Below are positions 22,924 to 32,457 of a stretch of DNA of 64,000 bases, in pieces. The notes below the pieces were generated by a model that saw only the letters and a program-made list of their open reading frames with translations, had not been told where the DNA came from and made no database searches. Both the position numbers and the translations under genes were made by a program. Where the stretch lies: assembly GCF_024519155.1 (NCBI RefSeq), contig NZ_JANIFJ010000009.1:1-64000 (forward strand), given 5' to 3'. The stretch's first letter is position 1. Every line of letters starts with the position of its first letter. Source of the stretch: Mangrovibrevibacter kandeliae. Its GTDB lineage: Bacteria; Pseudomonadota; Alphaproteobacteria; Rhizobiales; Rhizobiaceae.

Positions 22924-23532
22924 TCAGGCGGAGGGGCTGCCGCGCCCCTCCGCTTTCCCGTCCGGCTCGAGCAGAGTCTCGCGGGCCGCCGACAGAATCT
23001 CTTCGCCGAGCGTTCCGCCCTCCGGGATACGCGCCAGCGTCATGGCACCGACCAGCGTCGCATAGGCGACGATCGCAGCCTTGCGGCGCGAGGCTCCGTC
23101 CCCCTCGCCGCCCCTCACATCCGTCAGCACCTCGATCGAACGCTCGAGCTCGGCGGTCGCCTCGCCGCGCGTCTTCTCATCGCAGCGCGCGATGTCCGGT
23201 GCGAGGGCGGCGAACGGACAGCCCCCGCCGACCCCTTCCCGGTGCCGCTCGCTCAGGTAGTCGCCCGCGATGTCGGTAAAGGTCACGCACCGCCCGGCAG
23301 ATTCAGCCTCCGCCAGACGCGCCGACCAGACGCCATAGGCCTCGCCGAGGGCCTCGCGCACCAGCTCGTCGCGCGAGGCGAAGTGCTTGTAGAACCCCCC
23401 GACGGTCAGTCCCGCCTCCTTCATCACGTCCGCGACGCCGATCCCATCAAGGCCGCGCTCGCGGAACCGCCGCGACGCGACCTCGACGATCCGTCGATGC
23501 GTCTCCGCCTTCTCCACTTGTGAGCGTGCCAT
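22924..23532 (-). CDS. TetR-family repressor
   Basis: A 202-residue repressor. The N-terminal HTH (about 8-55) has ETHRRIVEVASRRFRERGLDGIGVADVMKEAGLTVGGFYKHF-type sequence; the rest is a helical ligand domain with a Cys in GGGCPFAALAPDIARC, as in repressors that sense reactive compounds. GGAGG five bases before ATG at 23532 sets the start. Divergent from a short-chain dehydrogenase gene, with a long dyad between them, so it probably represses itself and that gene. Its last codons overlap a hairpin shared with the sugar ABC operon. Confidence 0.9.
   Translation of the reverse strand: MARSQVEKAETHRRIVEVASRRFRERGLDGIGVADVMKEAGLTVGGFYKHFASRDELVREALGEAYGVWSARLAEAESAGRCVTFTDIAGDYLSERHREGVGGGCPFAALAPDIARCDEKTRGEATAELERSIEVLTDVRGGEGDGASRRKAAIVAYATLVGAMTLARIPEGGTLGEEILSAARETLLEPDGKAEGRGSPSA
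22928..22953. terminator. Hairpin terminator between sugar ABC operon and tetR gene
   Basis: GCGGAGGGGC (22928-22937) pairs perfectly with GCCCCTCCGC (22944-22953) around a 6-base loop, followed by TTTCCC on the plus strand. It lies eight bases after the binding-protein stop and inside the last codons of the convergent tetR gene, which therefore double as terminator. Confidence 0.65.
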
Positions 23533-23544
23533 TCGGACCTCCCG

Positions 23545-23614
23545 TTGACAAATATGGATTACGATCATACTCCATATAGAGTTCGATCATAATCCTCACC
23601 AGCCGATCGCTCAA
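23545..23614. promoter_or_regulatory. TetR operator (40-bp dyad) with divergent promoters
   Basis: Positions 23556-23595 form an imperfect 40-bp inverted repeat with 32 of 40 bases symmetric (outer GGATTA/TAATCC, then GATC/GATC, ACTC/GAGT, centre ATAT). On the minus strand TTGAGC (23614-23609) and TATGAT (23591-23586) are 17 bases apart, a good sigma-70 promoter for the tetR gene with its -10 inside the dyad. On the plus strand TTGACA (23545-23550) precedes the dyad, with a weaker -10 (CATACT, 23566-23571), for the dehydrogenase. Confidence 0.75.
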
Positions 23615-23654
23615 CCGCAGTCGGTCGGCTGGCGTTCCACGATGGAGACCACCT

Positions 23655-24437
23655 ATGTCGCAGTCCCGTTCCACCGCTCTCGTCACCGGCGCGTCCTCCG
23701 GCATCGGCGCCGCCTATGCCGACCGTCTCGCACGTCGCGGCCACGACCTCGTCCTCGTCGCGCGGGATGCGGCCCGGCTGCAGACGCTCGCTGCCCGGCT
23801 GCGCAGCGAGACGGGCGCGGCCGTCGACATCCTGCCCGCCGACCTGACCAAGCCCGCTGACCTCGCTGCCCTGGAGGAGCGGCTGCGGCAGGACGGGCGG
23901 ATCGGGCTGCTCGTCAACAATGCCGGCGCGGTCTCGCCCGGTGGCTTCGCGGCGGAGGACCTGCAGCCGCTCTACACGCTCGTCGATCTCAACGTGACGG
24001 CGCTCACCCGCCTTGCCGGCGCGGCTGTCCAGGGCTTCCTCGCGCATGGCCGCGGGGGCGCGATCGTCAATCTCGGCTCGGTGGTCGGCTTCGCGCCGGA
24101 GCTCTTCGCCGGCGTCTACGGCGCCACCAAGGCCTACGTCCTTGCGCTCTCACAGGCGATGAACGCCGAACTCGCCGGGAAGAACATCTATGTCCAGGCC
24201 GTCCTGCCATCGGGCACCAAGACCGAGATCTGGGAGCGCTCGGGCCGAGCCACGGACGACTGGATGATGGATGTCGACGACCTCGTCGATGCGGCGCTGG
24301 TCGGCTTCGACCGCCGCGAGGCCGTCACCATCCCGCCCTTCGAGGACGCAGCGCTCTTCGACACCTACGAGACGGCGCGCAAGGCGCTGCTCTCGCAGTT
24401 CCGGGCCTCGAAGCCGGCGACGCGCTACCGCACCTGA
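23655..24437 (+). CDS. Short-chain dehydrogenase/reductase
   Basis: A 260-residue classical SDR with a Rossmann fold. Cofactor motif TGASSGIG is at about residues 11-18, NNAG near 90, and the catalytic Ser and Tyr-x-x-x-Lys lie in NLGSVVGF and YGATKAY (about 154-160). An Arg after the second strand (VARDA) suggests NADP(H) preference. The substrate is unknown; control by a TetR repressor suggests a xenobiotic or a metabolic aldehyde/ketone. ATG at 23655 follows GGAG. Confidence 0.88.
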   Translation: MSQSRSTALVTGASSGIGAAYADRLARRGHDLVLVARDAARLQTLAARLRSETGAAVDILPADLTKPADLAALEERLRQDGRIGLLVNNAGAVSPGGFAAEDLQPLYTLVDLNVTALTRLAGAAVQGFLAHGRGGAIVNLGSVVGFAPELFAGVYGATKAYVLALSQAMNAELAGKNIYVQAVLPSGTKTEIWERSGRATDDWMMDVDDLVDAALVGFDRREAVTIPPFEDAALFDTYETARKALLSQFRASKPATRYRT

Positions 24438-24523
24438 GCCGCCGCGCCGACGTCGGCGTGCGGCCGGCCGTCGAGCTGGAGAACGGTCGCAGGGTCGTCA
24501 CAGCGTGGCGGCCCTGCCCGTTG

Positions 24524-24871
24524 TCAGAGGTAGATCGGGCCGAGGGGCCCGCGATATTCCGTCAAGAACCCCGCCGCCCGCGCCTCCGCAACGAAGCCGT
24601 TGATGCCCTTGTGGTTGGTGAGGAACTCGTCCCTCTCGCTGGCGGATGGACGCAGATCGTCGTGCGTCTGCGCAAACGATCGCGCCGCAACCGTCAGGGG
24701 GTGCACCACCCAGCCAGAGCCGGCACGTGCGACGCGAAAGGCGGCATGCGCGCCATCCTCCAGCCCGGCACGCGGCGGCAGCAGCCGCTCCTGCGGCGCC
24801 GGGCCGCCGATCGTTGGCGGCGCAAGCCCGTTGCGCCGGATTTCGCCCGCGATGTTCGGAACGTCCGCCAC
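24524..24871 (-). CDS. Hypothetical protein (115 aa)
   Basis: GTG at 24871 with GAGGAGG just upstream is a clear start, shorter than the open frame. The product is soluble, with no signal or membrane span: PNIAGEIRRNG, a Pro/Gly-rich stretch, HAAFRVARAGSGWVVHPLTVAARSFAQTHDDLRPS, and a conserved-looking end FVAEARAAGFLTEYRGPLGPIYL. I do not recognise the family. It is followed by the convergent SDR gene and stands alone. Confidence 0.6.
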   Translation of the reverse strand: MADVPNIAGEIRRNGLAPPTIGGPAPQERLLPPRAGLEDGAHAAFRVARAGSGWVVHPLTVAARSFAQTHDDLRPSASERDEFLTNHKGINGFVAEARAAGFLTEYRGPLGPIYL

Positions 24872-25075
24872 AGCGTTCCTCCTCGTTGTAGGTTTCGGAT
24901 CAAGCCGCCGCTGCCGGCAGCGCCGTGGAAATAGCCTCCGACCGTGACCGAATTGGCTCGGCCACATGAAGGCTTTGCAACGGAAGAAGGCAGAGCGTTG
25001 CCGAAGGCTTAGCCAGAACCAAGCCCCTTACGGAAAGGCTTTGATAACCACGCCGGAAATCAAATGCGGCGAGAA

Positions 25076-26410
25076 TCAGGCGTCGCCGATGCGAAGCCGC
25101 CGCGCCATGTCGGACCGCAGCCGCCCCATGGGATCGATCTCATGCAGCACGGCCTCGTAGTGCGGCAGCTGCGGATACATCCGGCGAAACCCTTCCGACG
25201 ACAGGCACGCGTCCTTGGCGAGATAGACCCGCCCGCCGTGATCGAGTGTCAGGCGCTCCAGCCGCGCCATCAGCTCGGGTGTCTTCGCCCGCGCCGGGAA
25301 GTCGAGCGCCAGGGTGAAGCCGGGGAACGGAAAGGACAGGAAGCCGCGCCCGGCCGAGCCGAGGGTCTTCAGGACGGCGAGGAAGGAGGCCGAGCGGCTG
25401 GCCGCGATCGTCTCGAGGAGCGCGCGGATGCCACGGTCGGCCTCTGCCTCCGGGATCACGCACTGGAACTGGTAGAAGCCGCGCCGTCCATACATCCGGT
25501 TCCAGTCGAGAAGCGCATCGAGCGGATAGAGGAAGGCGTCGAAGGGCAGCGTGCGCGCGCGGCCGGCCGCCGGCACCCTGCGGTAATAAAGCTGGTTGAA
25601 CAGGCCGATGCTGAGCGGGTTGAGGGCAAAGTCCGGAAAGTCGACCGGAAGGCGCAGCGCGCGTCTGGCCGGCCGCGCGGGAAAGCCGGCTTCGGCGTGC
25701 TCGGCGGCTTCGAGAATGCCCCGCCCGAGGCTGCGGCCGGTCGCCGTGGCATCGATCCAGGCGACGGTGTAGGTGCTCTGCGCCCGCGCCGCGCGCAGCG
25801 CAGCCATCAGCGCATCGAGATTGCCCGCACGCGCCTCGCGCACCGTCACGAACGAGGAACTGACCCGCTTCATCGCGAAGGCGATCTTCAGGATGACGCC
25901 GGTGAGGCCGATGCCGCCGATGGTGGCCCGGAAGAGCTCGACGTTCTCGCGTGACGACAGGCGCAGCAGGCGGCCGTCCGGCGCCAGGAGATCGAGCCAG
26001 AGCACGTGATCGCCGAAGCTGCCCGCGCGGTCGTGGTTCTTGCCGTGCACATCGTTGGCGACCGCGCCGCCGATCGTGGCGAAGGCGGTGCCCGGCGAGA
26101 CCGGCGCGACCCAGCCGCGGTCGAGGAAGCGGTCGATCAACTCGCGGAAGGTAACGCCCGGCTCGCAGACGAGCACGCCACTCGCCTCGTCGACGGACAG
26201 GATCCGGTTCAGCGCGCCGGTCAGGAGAGTGTCGCCGCCGTCGTTGAGCGCGGCGTCGCCATAGCTGCGCCCGCCGCCAAAGGCGATCAGGCGACCGGCG
26301 GGCGCCGCGAGGGCACCGGCGACCTCGGCCTCCGACGCCGGCGAAACCGCGCGGGTGCGGGCATGCGACGTCCGGCCCCAGCCGGTCAGGATCCGTCTCT
26401 CATCCTGCAT
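25076..26410 (-). CDS. DprE1-like FAD-dependent oxidase
   Basis: A 444-residue oxidase of the vanillyl-alcohol-oxidase superfamily. The FAD domain (about 15-185) contains FGGGRSYGDAALNDGG, PVSPGTAFATIGGAVANDVHGKN and GSFGDHV, which match decaprenylphosphoryl-ribose oxidase DprE1; the C-terminal part has YRRVPAAGR and YQFQCVIPEAEA of the same group. DprE1 oxidises polyprenyl-phosphoryl-ribose at C2; a DprE2 reductase normally completes epimerisation to arabinose. No DprE2 or transferase is adjacent, so the real substrate is uncertain. Confidence 0.8.
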   Translation of the reverse strand: MQDERRILTGWGRTSHARTRAVSPASEAEVAGALAAPAGRLIAFGGGRSYGDAALNDGGDTLLTGALNRILSVDEASGVLVCEPGVTFRELIDRFLDRGWVAPVSPGTAFATIGGAVANDVHGKNHDRAGSFGDHVLWLDLLAPDGRLLRLSSRENVELFRATIGGIGLTGVILKIAFAMKRVSSSFVTVREARAGNLDALMAALRAARAQSTYTVAWIDATATGRSLGRGILEAAEHAEAGFPARPARRALRLPVDFPDFALNPLSIGLFNQLYYRRVPAAGRARTLPFDAFLYPLDALLDWNRMYGRRGFYQFQCVIPEAEADRGIRALLETIAASRSASFLAVLKTLGSAGRGFLSFPFPGFTLALDFPARAKTPELMARLERLTLDHGGRVYLAKDACLSSEGFRRMYPQLPHYEAVLHEIDPMGRLRSDMARRLRIGDA

Positions 26411-26499
26411 CGACGCCCCTCGACGTTCGAGCCAATCGTCGACGAGCCTTAGCGCCTATGCCTTGATGTCGAGTGAAGCCGACGCGAAATTCCCGCCCC

Positions 26500-29400
26500 T
26501 CACTCGCCCGGCTGCGGGGCCGCCTCGTGCTCGGCCGGCGCCTTCGGCATGAACCGCCCCACGAAGCGGCCGAAGCCGTCGAGGAAGCTGAGGATGACCG
26601 GTACGAAGAGCAGCGTCAGCAGCGTCGACGAGATCAGGCCGCCAATGACCGCGTGCGCCATCGGTGCGCGCTGCGCCCCGCCCTCGCCGAGACCGAGCGC
26701 CAGCGGCAGCATGCCGAAGATCATCGCCAGCGTCGTCATCACGATCGGCCGCAGGCGCACCGCGCCGGCCTCGACCAGGCTGTCGGCAAGCGTGGCGCCG
26801 CGGGCCCGCTCGTGGTTGGAGAAGTCGACGAGGAGGATCGCGTTCTTGGTGACGAGGCCCATCAGCATGATGAAGCCGATGATCGAGAAGATGTTCAGCG
26901 TCGAGCCGGCGACGAGCAGGCCCAGCAGCACGCCGATCAGCGACAGCGGCAGCGTCATCATGATGGCGATCGGCTGCAGGAACGAGCCGAACTGCGAGGC
27001 GAGGATCAGGTAGATGAAGATCACGGCCAGCGACAGCGCCTGGATCGCATAGCCCATCGACTCCTGCATGTTCTGCGTGTCGCCGCCGAAGGAGAAGCGG
27101 TAGCCCGGCGGCAGGTCGATCCCGGCCAGGACCGTATTGAGGTCGGCGGTGACGTCGCCGAGCGAACGGCCGTCGACATTGGCGGTGATCAGCACCTGGC
27201 GCGACAGGTCCTTGCGGGTGATCGAGTTCGGCGTCGTCGACTGCACGATGTCGGCCACCTGATCGAGGCTGACGGTCACCGGCCGCCCGTTGGCGTCGTT
27301 GCGGCCGGTGGCGATCGGCAGGCGCTCGAGGTCGGCCGCGCTTTCGCGCAGGTCCTTGGGCAGGCGCACGGTGACGTCGTAGGTCTCTCCGTCCGGCGCG
27401 TTCCAGGTCGAGATCGCATCCCCCGACACCAGCGGGTCGAGCGTGTCGCCGATCTGCTGCAGCGTCACGCCGAGATCGTTCGCCGCCTCGCGCCGCACCT
27501 TCACGCCGAGCGTCGGCTGCTCGTCCTCGAGGCTCGAGGTGACCTCCACCGCACCGGGGATCGCCTTCAGCTTGGCCATCACCTCGTCCGAAAGAGCCTG
27601 GAGCTCGTCCTGGCCGTCGCCGAGGATCGACAGCTGCAGCGGCTTGTTGGACCCGCCGCCGCCGCCGCCAATGCCGGGCTCGCTGATCGAGATTTCGAGA
27701 CCCGCGATCTGCGAGAGGCGCTGGCGCAGCGGCGCCGAGAGGTCGGTCGGGGAGCGTTCGCGCCGATCCAGCGGCACCATCTGGACGTGGATCGTCGCCT
27801 GGTTGGCGCCGCGCGCGCCGCCGGTGTTGATCGTCGAGTAGAGGTCGCTCACCTCGGGAAATTCGTGCAGCGCCGCCTCGACCTGTCGCACCTTCGCTTC
27901 GGTGTAATCGAGCGAGGAGCCCTCTGCCGCTTTAAGCGACACCAGGAACTCGCCGTTGTCGGCGGGCGGCACGAACTCGGTCCCGATGCGCGGCACGAGG
28001 CTGAGGCTGCCGGCAAAGATCAGGATCGCGGCGATCACGGTGACGATGCGGTGCCTGAGGCTCCAGCGGATGACGTGCCGATAGCCGTGGGCGAGGCGCT
28101 CGAACCCGCGGTCGAAGCGCGCGACCAGCCGGCCGACGACGCCGCGCTTCGCGTTCGGCTGCGCCGCCGGGTCGTACCAGACGCTCGACAGCATCGGGTC
28201 GAGCGTGAACGACACGAAGAGCGAGATCAGCACCGCGACCGAGACGGTGATGCCGAACTGCAGGAAGAAGCGGCCGATGATGCCGCCCATGAAGGCGACC
28301 GGCAGGAACACGGCGATGATCGAGAGCGTCGTCGCCAGCACCGCGAGGCCGATCTCGTTGGTGCCGTCGAGTGCCGCCTGCACGTGCGTCTTGCCCATGT
28401 GGAGATGGCGCGTGATGTTCTCGCGAACCACGATCGCGTCGTCGATCAGGATGCCGATCGCCAAAGACAGCGCCATCAGCGTCATGGTGTTCAGCGTGAA
28501 GCCGAGCGCGTGGATCACCGCGAAGGTGCCGATCACCGAGATCGGCAGCGTCAGGCCCGTGATCACCGTCGAGCGCCAGGAGTTGAGGAACAGGAAGACG
28601 ATCGCGACGGTCAGGAGCGCGCCTTCGACCAGCGTCGCCTGCACGTCGTCGACCGACGCGGTGATCGCCGTCGAGTTGTCGCGCGAGATCTCGATGTCGA
28701 TGCCCTGCGGCTGCAGCTCCGTGCGCAGCTTGGCGACCTCCGCACGCAGGTCGCGCGCCACCTCGACGGTGTTCGAGCCCTGCACCTTGACGACGTCGAT
28801 GCCGAGCGCGGTCTGGCCGTTGTAGAGCGCCCGGTTGGTCTGTTCGGCCCCCTCGTCGAGCACCTCGGCCACCTCGGACAGGTAGATCGGCCGGCCGCCG
28901 CGGGTGGCGACGATGATCTGGCGAAAGTCCTCGGGCGACTCCAGCCGGCCCTTCACCGTGACGACCCGCTGGCGGATGCCCTGCGAGATGTCGCCGGCCG
29001 AAAGGTCCTGGTTGTCGCGCCGGATGGCCGCGGAGATGTCGCCGACGCCGATGCCGAGCGCCTCCATGCGCTGGGGATCGATCAGCACCGCGACCTGCCG
29101 CTCCGAGCCGCCGACGATCGTCGTCTGGCCGACGCCCGGCACGATGTTCAGCCGCTTGGTGATGATCTGGTCGGCGACGGAGGTGATGTCCGGCAGGCTG
29201 CGGGTCTTCGAAGACACCGCCAGCGACAGGATCGGCGCCTCGTCCGGATTGAAGCGGGTGATCTGCGGCGTGTCGACGTCGTCCGGCAGGCTCGCCTCGA
29301 TGCGCGAGACGCGGTCGCGCACTTCCTGCGCGGCATCCTGCGCGTCGATGTCGAGCGTGAACTGGATGACGACGACCGAACGGCCCTCGTAGGAATCGGA

Positions 29401-29643
29401 AGTGATCTCGTCGATGCCGCCAATGGTGTTGACGGCGCTCTCGACCTTGCGCGTCACCTCGTTTTCGACCGTCTCCGGCGCCGCGCCGGTATAGGCGGTC
29501 GAGACGACCACGACGGGAAGGTCGACGTCGGGGAACTGGTCCACCCCGAGCTGGCGGAACGAGAACAGGCCGATCACGACGATCGCCGCCATCATCATGG
29601 TCGCGAAGACCGGATGGCCGACGGAGATGCGGGTCAGGAACAT
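26500..29643 (-). CDS. RND efflux pump, inner-membrane transporter (HAE1/AcrB type)
   Basis: A 1047-residue proton-driven drug exporter with twelve membrane helices and two large periplasmic loops. It opens with [18 protein letters not shown] and [21 protein letters not shown], and TM4 carries the proton-relay Asp pair in [20 protein letters not shown] at 29643 lies four bases after the MFP gene stop. Third gene of regulator-MFP-RND; no outer-membrane channel gene follows, so a TolC-like partner must be encoded elsewhere. The drug range is unknown. Confidence 0.95.
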   Translation of the reverse strand: MFLTRISVGHPVFATMMMAAIVVIGLFSFRQLGVDQFPDVDLPVVVVSTAYTGAAPETVENEVTRKVESAVNTIGGIDEITSDSYEGRSVVVIQFTLDIDAQDAAQEVRDRVSRIEASLPDDVDTPQITRFNPDEAPILSLAVSSKTRSLPDITSVADQIITKRLNIVPGVGQTTIVGGSERQVAVLIDPQRMEALGIGVGDISAAIRRDNQDLSAGDISQGIRQRVVTVKGRLESPEDFRQIIVATRGGRPIYLSEVAEVLDEGAEQTNRALYNGQTALGIDVVKVQGSNTVEVARDLRAEVAKLRTELQPQGIDIEISRDNSTAITASVDDVQATLVEGALLTVAIVFLFLNSWRSTVITGLTLPISVIGTFAVIHALGFTLNTMTLMALSLAIGILIDDAIVVRENITRHLHMGKTHVQAALDGTNEIGLAVLATTLSIIAVFLPVAFMGGIIGRFFLQFGITVSVAVLISLFVSFTLDPMLSSVWYDPAAQPNAKRGVVGRLVARFDRGFERLAHGYRHVIRWSLRHRIVTVIAAILIFAGSLSLVPRIGTEFVPPADNGEFLVSLKAAEGSSLDYTEAKVRQVEAALHEFPEVSDLYSTINTGGARGANQATIHVQMVPLDRRERSPTDLSAPLRQRLSQIAGLEISISEPGIGGGGGGSNKPLQLSILGDGQDELQALSDEVMAKLKAIPGAVEVTSSLEDEQPTLGVKVRREAANDLGVTLQQIGDTLDPLVSGDAISTWNAPDGETYDVTVRLPKDLRESAADLERLPIATGRNDANGRPVTVSLDQVADIVQSTTPNSITRKDLSRQVLITANVDGRSLGDVTADLNTVLAGIDLPPGYRFSFGGDTQNMQESMGYAIQALSLAVIFIYLILASQFGSFLQPIAIMMTLPLSLIGVLLGLLVAGSTLNIFSIIGFIMLMGLVTKNAILLVDFSNHERARGATLADSLVEAGAVRLRPIVMTTLAMIFGMLPLALGLGEGGAQRAPMAHAVIGGLISSTLLTLLFVPVILSFLDGFGRFVGRFMPKAPAEHEAAPQPGE

Positions 29644-29647
29644 GGCG

Positions 29648-30784
29648 TCAGCTCCGCGTGATGCGGATGGGCGTCTGAGGCTTCAGGTCGGGCAGCGGCG
29701 CGGAAACGATCCGGTCGCCGCCCGCGAGCCCGTCCGAGATCTCGACGAGCGCGCCGTCGTCCCAGCGCGCGCCGACCGTCACGTCCTGGCGCACCAGCCG
29801 CCCGCCCTGCGTCTTCAGGACATACTGCGTCGTGCCGTCCTGGCGCAGCGCCGCGACCGGCACCGCCACGGTGTCCTTGCTCTGGCGCACGGTGATGCTG
29901 CCGATGGCGAACATGCCGCCGCGCAGGTCGCCGGCCGCATTGTCGATCGACAGGAAGACATGGACCGTGCGGGTGTTGGCTTCGGCCACCGGACTGATGC
30001 GCTTGACCGTCGCGGTGATCTCGCGGCCGGACACGCCGTCGACCGTCAGCCGCGCGGTCTGGCCGACCTCCACCTGGGACACCCGCGTCGTCGGCACGCC
30101 GGCATCCACGTCGAGCTCGGAAATGTCGACGAGTCCGAAGAGCGCCGTGTTCTGCCCGACCGTCTGGCCGGGGTCGACCGAGCGTTCGGAGATCACGCCG
30201 TCGAACTTCGCCGTCACGGTCGCATCGTCGAGATCGCGCTTGGCCTGGTCGATCTGCGCCTGCGCGCCGCGCAGCTGTGCCTCGAGCTGCTGCACCTGGC
30301 TCTGCGCCTCGTCGAGATTGGCCTTGCCGGTGATCCCGCTGCCCTGCAGCTGCTTGGTGCGCGTCAGGGTGGACTGGGCGAGCGAGAGCTGCGCCTGCAG
30401 CGCCTGCAGCGACGCGGAGCGCTCCTCGAGCGTCATCTCGATGGTCGAGGTGTCGAAGCGAGCCAGCACCTGCCCCGCCTTCACGGCGTCGCCGACATCG
30501 ACGTTCACCGCTTCGAGCGTGCCGGCGATCTTCGAGTTCAGCGAGGTCGAGCGCACCGGCTCGAGGCTGCCGCTGATGCGGATCTCCTCCGACAGCGTCT
30601 GCGGCTGCAGCTCCGTCAGCTCGACGTCGGCGAGCTCGACGGTCTTCGGCTCGGTCGAAGCGACGTCGGCCGAGGCGGCAGGGTTGACCTGCGCCACCGG
30701 CTCGCTTTCGCGCGTCTCGAGCACGACCCCCGAGCCAAGCGCGGCGAGCGCCAGAACGGCGATGAGTTTGTAGCGTCTCTTCAT
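29648..30784 (-). CDS. RND efflux periplasmic adaptor (MFP)
   Basis: A 378-residue membrane fusion protein: N-terminal anchor/signal ([19 protein letters not shown]), lipoyl half ([29 protein letters not shown]), a coiled-coil hairpin of about 100 residues rich in Gln and Ala, the second lipoyl half ([21 protein letters not shown]), then beta-barrel and membrane-proximal domains. It bridges the RND pump to an outer-membrane channel. It follows the regulator gene by nine bases. Confidence 0.94.
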   Translation of the reverse strand: MKRRYKLIAVLALAALGSGVVLETRESEPVAQVNPAASADVASTEPKTVELADVELTELQPQTLSEEIRISGSLEPVRSTSLNSKIAGTLEAVNVDVGDAVKAGQVLARFDTSTIEMTLEERSASLQALQAQLSLAQSTLTRTKQLQGSGITGKANLDEAQSQVQQLEAQLRGAQAQIDQAKRDLDDATVTAKFDGVISERSVDPGQTVGQNTALFGLVDISELDVDAGVPTTRVSQVEVGQTARLTVDGVSGREITATVKRISPVAEANTRTVHVFLSIDNAAGDLRGGMFAIGSITVRQSKDTVAVPVAALRQDGTTQYVLKTQGGRLVRQDVTVGARWDDGALVEISDGLAGGDRIVSAPLPDLKPQTPIRITRS

Positions 30785-30793
30785 GCTTCGTCT

Positions 30794-31315
30794 CTACGTC
30801 GCTTCCGCCGCGTCACTACGGGCGGCTCGGCCCGAAATCTCAGGCCGCTGATCGTCCTGCGGCCGCGCCGCCTCCCGCTCCGCAAGCGCGCGGATGGTCG
30901 CCGACACGTCGGCATAGAACCCGGCGGCACGCGTCAGCCGCTCGTGCGCCGTGGCGCTGGTGCCCGAGCGTTCCGCCACGGTGGCCACCGCATGGCGGAG
31001 GCGGTCGAGCCGGGCGACCATGCGCTGCAGCTGCATCTGGTGTGCGTCCGCGGCAAGCCTGAAATAGTCCTGCCGGTCGCCCGGCATGGCGGCCTTCTCG
31101 ATCATCCCCGCCTCGATGAGAAGCCGCGTGTTGGTGCTGACGCTGCCGCGGCTGACGCGCAGCCGCTCGGCGATGGCGCCGAAGCTCAGAGGCGCCTCGC
31201 TCAGCGTCAGCAGTCCGATGATCCGCCCGGCGATGCGGGGCAGGTCGTCGGCCTGGGCGAGGATGCCCATCTCCTCGACGAAGGTGGCTTCGATGTCGTG
31301 ACTGCGGTCCAGCAT
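30794..31315 (-). CDS. GbsR/MarR-family transcriptional regulator of the efflux operon
   Basis: A 173-residue winged-helix protein (HTH about 35-95: RIAGRIIGLLTLSEAPLSFGAIAERLRVSRGSVSTNTRLLIEAGMIEKAAMPG-type sequence) with a helical C-terminus. This layout is that of GbsR-like members of the MarR superfamily. It is the first gene of the efflux operon and probably represses it from the upstream dyad at 31341-31358. The last 25 residues are polar and of low complexity. Confidence 0.85.
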   Translation of the reverse strand: MLDRSHDIEATFVEEMGILAQADDLPRIAGRIIGLLTLSEAPLSFGAIAERLRVSRGSVSTNTRLLIEAGMIEKAAMPGDRQDYFRLAADAHQMQLQRMVARLDRLRHAVATVAERSGTSATAHERLTRAAGFYADVSATIRALAEREAARPQDDQRPEISGRAARSDAAEAT

Positions 31316-31340
31316 GATCGGCAGATAGTATGTCCAGAAC

Positions 31341-31358
31341 GTTCAATCAAGACTGAAC
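31341..31358. promoter_or_regulatory. Putative operator of the efflux operon
   Basis: GTTCA-N8-TGAAC is a perfect 5-8-5 dyad centred about 34 bases upstream of the regulator's ATG, within an A+T-richer segment. A MarR-type dimer could bind here to control regulator-MFP-RND. Confidence 0.5.
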
Positions 31359-31494
31359 AAACGAGCTTAATGAGTTGGTCGGATCGATCTTGAGATCCGC
31401 GCCAGCCGGTCGATCGACGGCTTGGTAAGCCAGAAACGAACTGACCGTCTCACTCGTTGTGCGGGGGTCGCCATCCTTCTCAGGCCTCCCGCCC

Positions 31495-32457
31495 ATGCCC
31501 GGTCAACGCTTTCACATCGTCATGAACCCCAATTCCGGCACCGTTCAGGGGATGGACTTGACGCCGGATGGACTGCGGGAAAAGTTCGAGGCGGCGGGCC
31601 TGCAGGCCGACGTGGATGCCGACGCCGACACCCCCTTCCCCGAGCGGATCGAAAAGGCGATGCAGAGCCCAGCCGGCGTGCTGGTCTCGGCCGGCGGCGA
31701 CGGCACGGCGACGGCGCTCGCAAGCGCCATCATCGGCAGCGACAAGACGCTGGCGGTGCTGCCGCTCGGCACCGCCAACCTCCTCGCCCGCGACCTGAAG
31801 ATGCCGCTCGACCTCGACGAGGCGATCGGCGCGCTGGCGACGATGGAGCGGCGCTGGATCGATGCCGGCGAGGTCAACGGCCGGGTCTTCCTCCACAAGG
31901 TGGTGATCGGCTTCGTCCCCGGCGTCGCCGCCGGACGCGAGGCGCTGCGCGGGCGCAGCGACGTCTCGGCCAAGCTCGGCTTCGTGCGCTACTTCTTCAG
32001 GCGGCTGTCGCGCAGCCGCAAGATCGCGGTCGAGATCGACGCCGAGGGCGAGGCGCCGCGTGTCGTGCGGGCGCAGGCCGTCGCCGTCGCCAACAACGCC
32101 TATGACGAGGGCTTCGCCCGGTTCTTCTCGCGCTCGCGGCTCGATGCCGGGACGCTCAACCTCTATGTCCTGAAGCGGCTGAACCTCAGCGACCTGTTTC
32201 GACTCACCGCCGGCATGGTGCTCGGCCACTGGCGCGAGCACGATGCGCTGGCGATCGAGGCGGTGCCGGCCGTGACGATCCGCAGCCACAAGCGGCAGAC
32301 GAACGTGATGATCGACGGCGAGGTTGAAACGCTCGACGTGCCGCTGCGCTTCGCCATTCGGCCGCTGGCCCTCGCCGTCCTCGCGCCGGCAGCGGCGGAC
32401 GAGGTGCCGAATCCGGTGAACGAGCCCGACGAGCGCCTGGAAGAGGCCCGAGCCTGA
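31495..32457 (+). CDS. Diacylglycerol kinase-family lipid kinase
   Basis: A 320-residue protein of the DAGK/YegS group. HIVMNPNSGT (about 7-16) and VSAGGDGTATALASAI (about 64-79) form the nucleotide site; LPLGTANLLARDLKMP and FSRSRLDAGTLNLYVL are further family marks, and a DGE motif (MIDGEVE) is in the C-terminal lobe. It probably phosphorylates a membrane lipid alcohol. ATG at 31495 is chosen because the conserved domain starts there; no strong ribosome site is seen. Its stop overlaps the start of the phosphoesterase gene by one base (TGATG). Confidence 0.85.
   Translation: MPGQRFHIVMNPNSGTVQGMDLTPDGLREKFEAAGLQADVDADADTPFPERIEKAMQSPAGVLVSAGGDGTATALASAIIGSDKTLAVLPLGTANLLARDLKMPLDLDEAIGALATMERRWIDAGEVNGRVFLHKVVIGFVPGVAAGREALRGRSDVSAKLGFVRYFFRRLSRSRKIAVEIDAEGEAPRVVRAQAVAVANNAYDEGFARFFSRSRLDAGTLNLYVLKRLNLSDLFRLTAGMVLGHWREHDALAIEAVPAVTIRSHKRQTNVMIDGEVETLDVPLRFAIRPLALAVLAPAAADEVPNPVNEPDERLEEARA

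Noticed and set aside
24966-25160. 64-codon frame with a plausible Lys/Arg-rich start
   Set aside because: It runs into the 3' end of the DprE1-like gene on the other strand and has no ribosome site; probably chance in an A+T-richer gap.
26473-29661. A 1062-codon open frame on the plus strand
   Set aside because: It is antisense to the RND pump gene, made of Arg/His/Asp-rich nonsense typical of the reverse of G+C-rich genes. The pump on the minus strand has clear family motifs.
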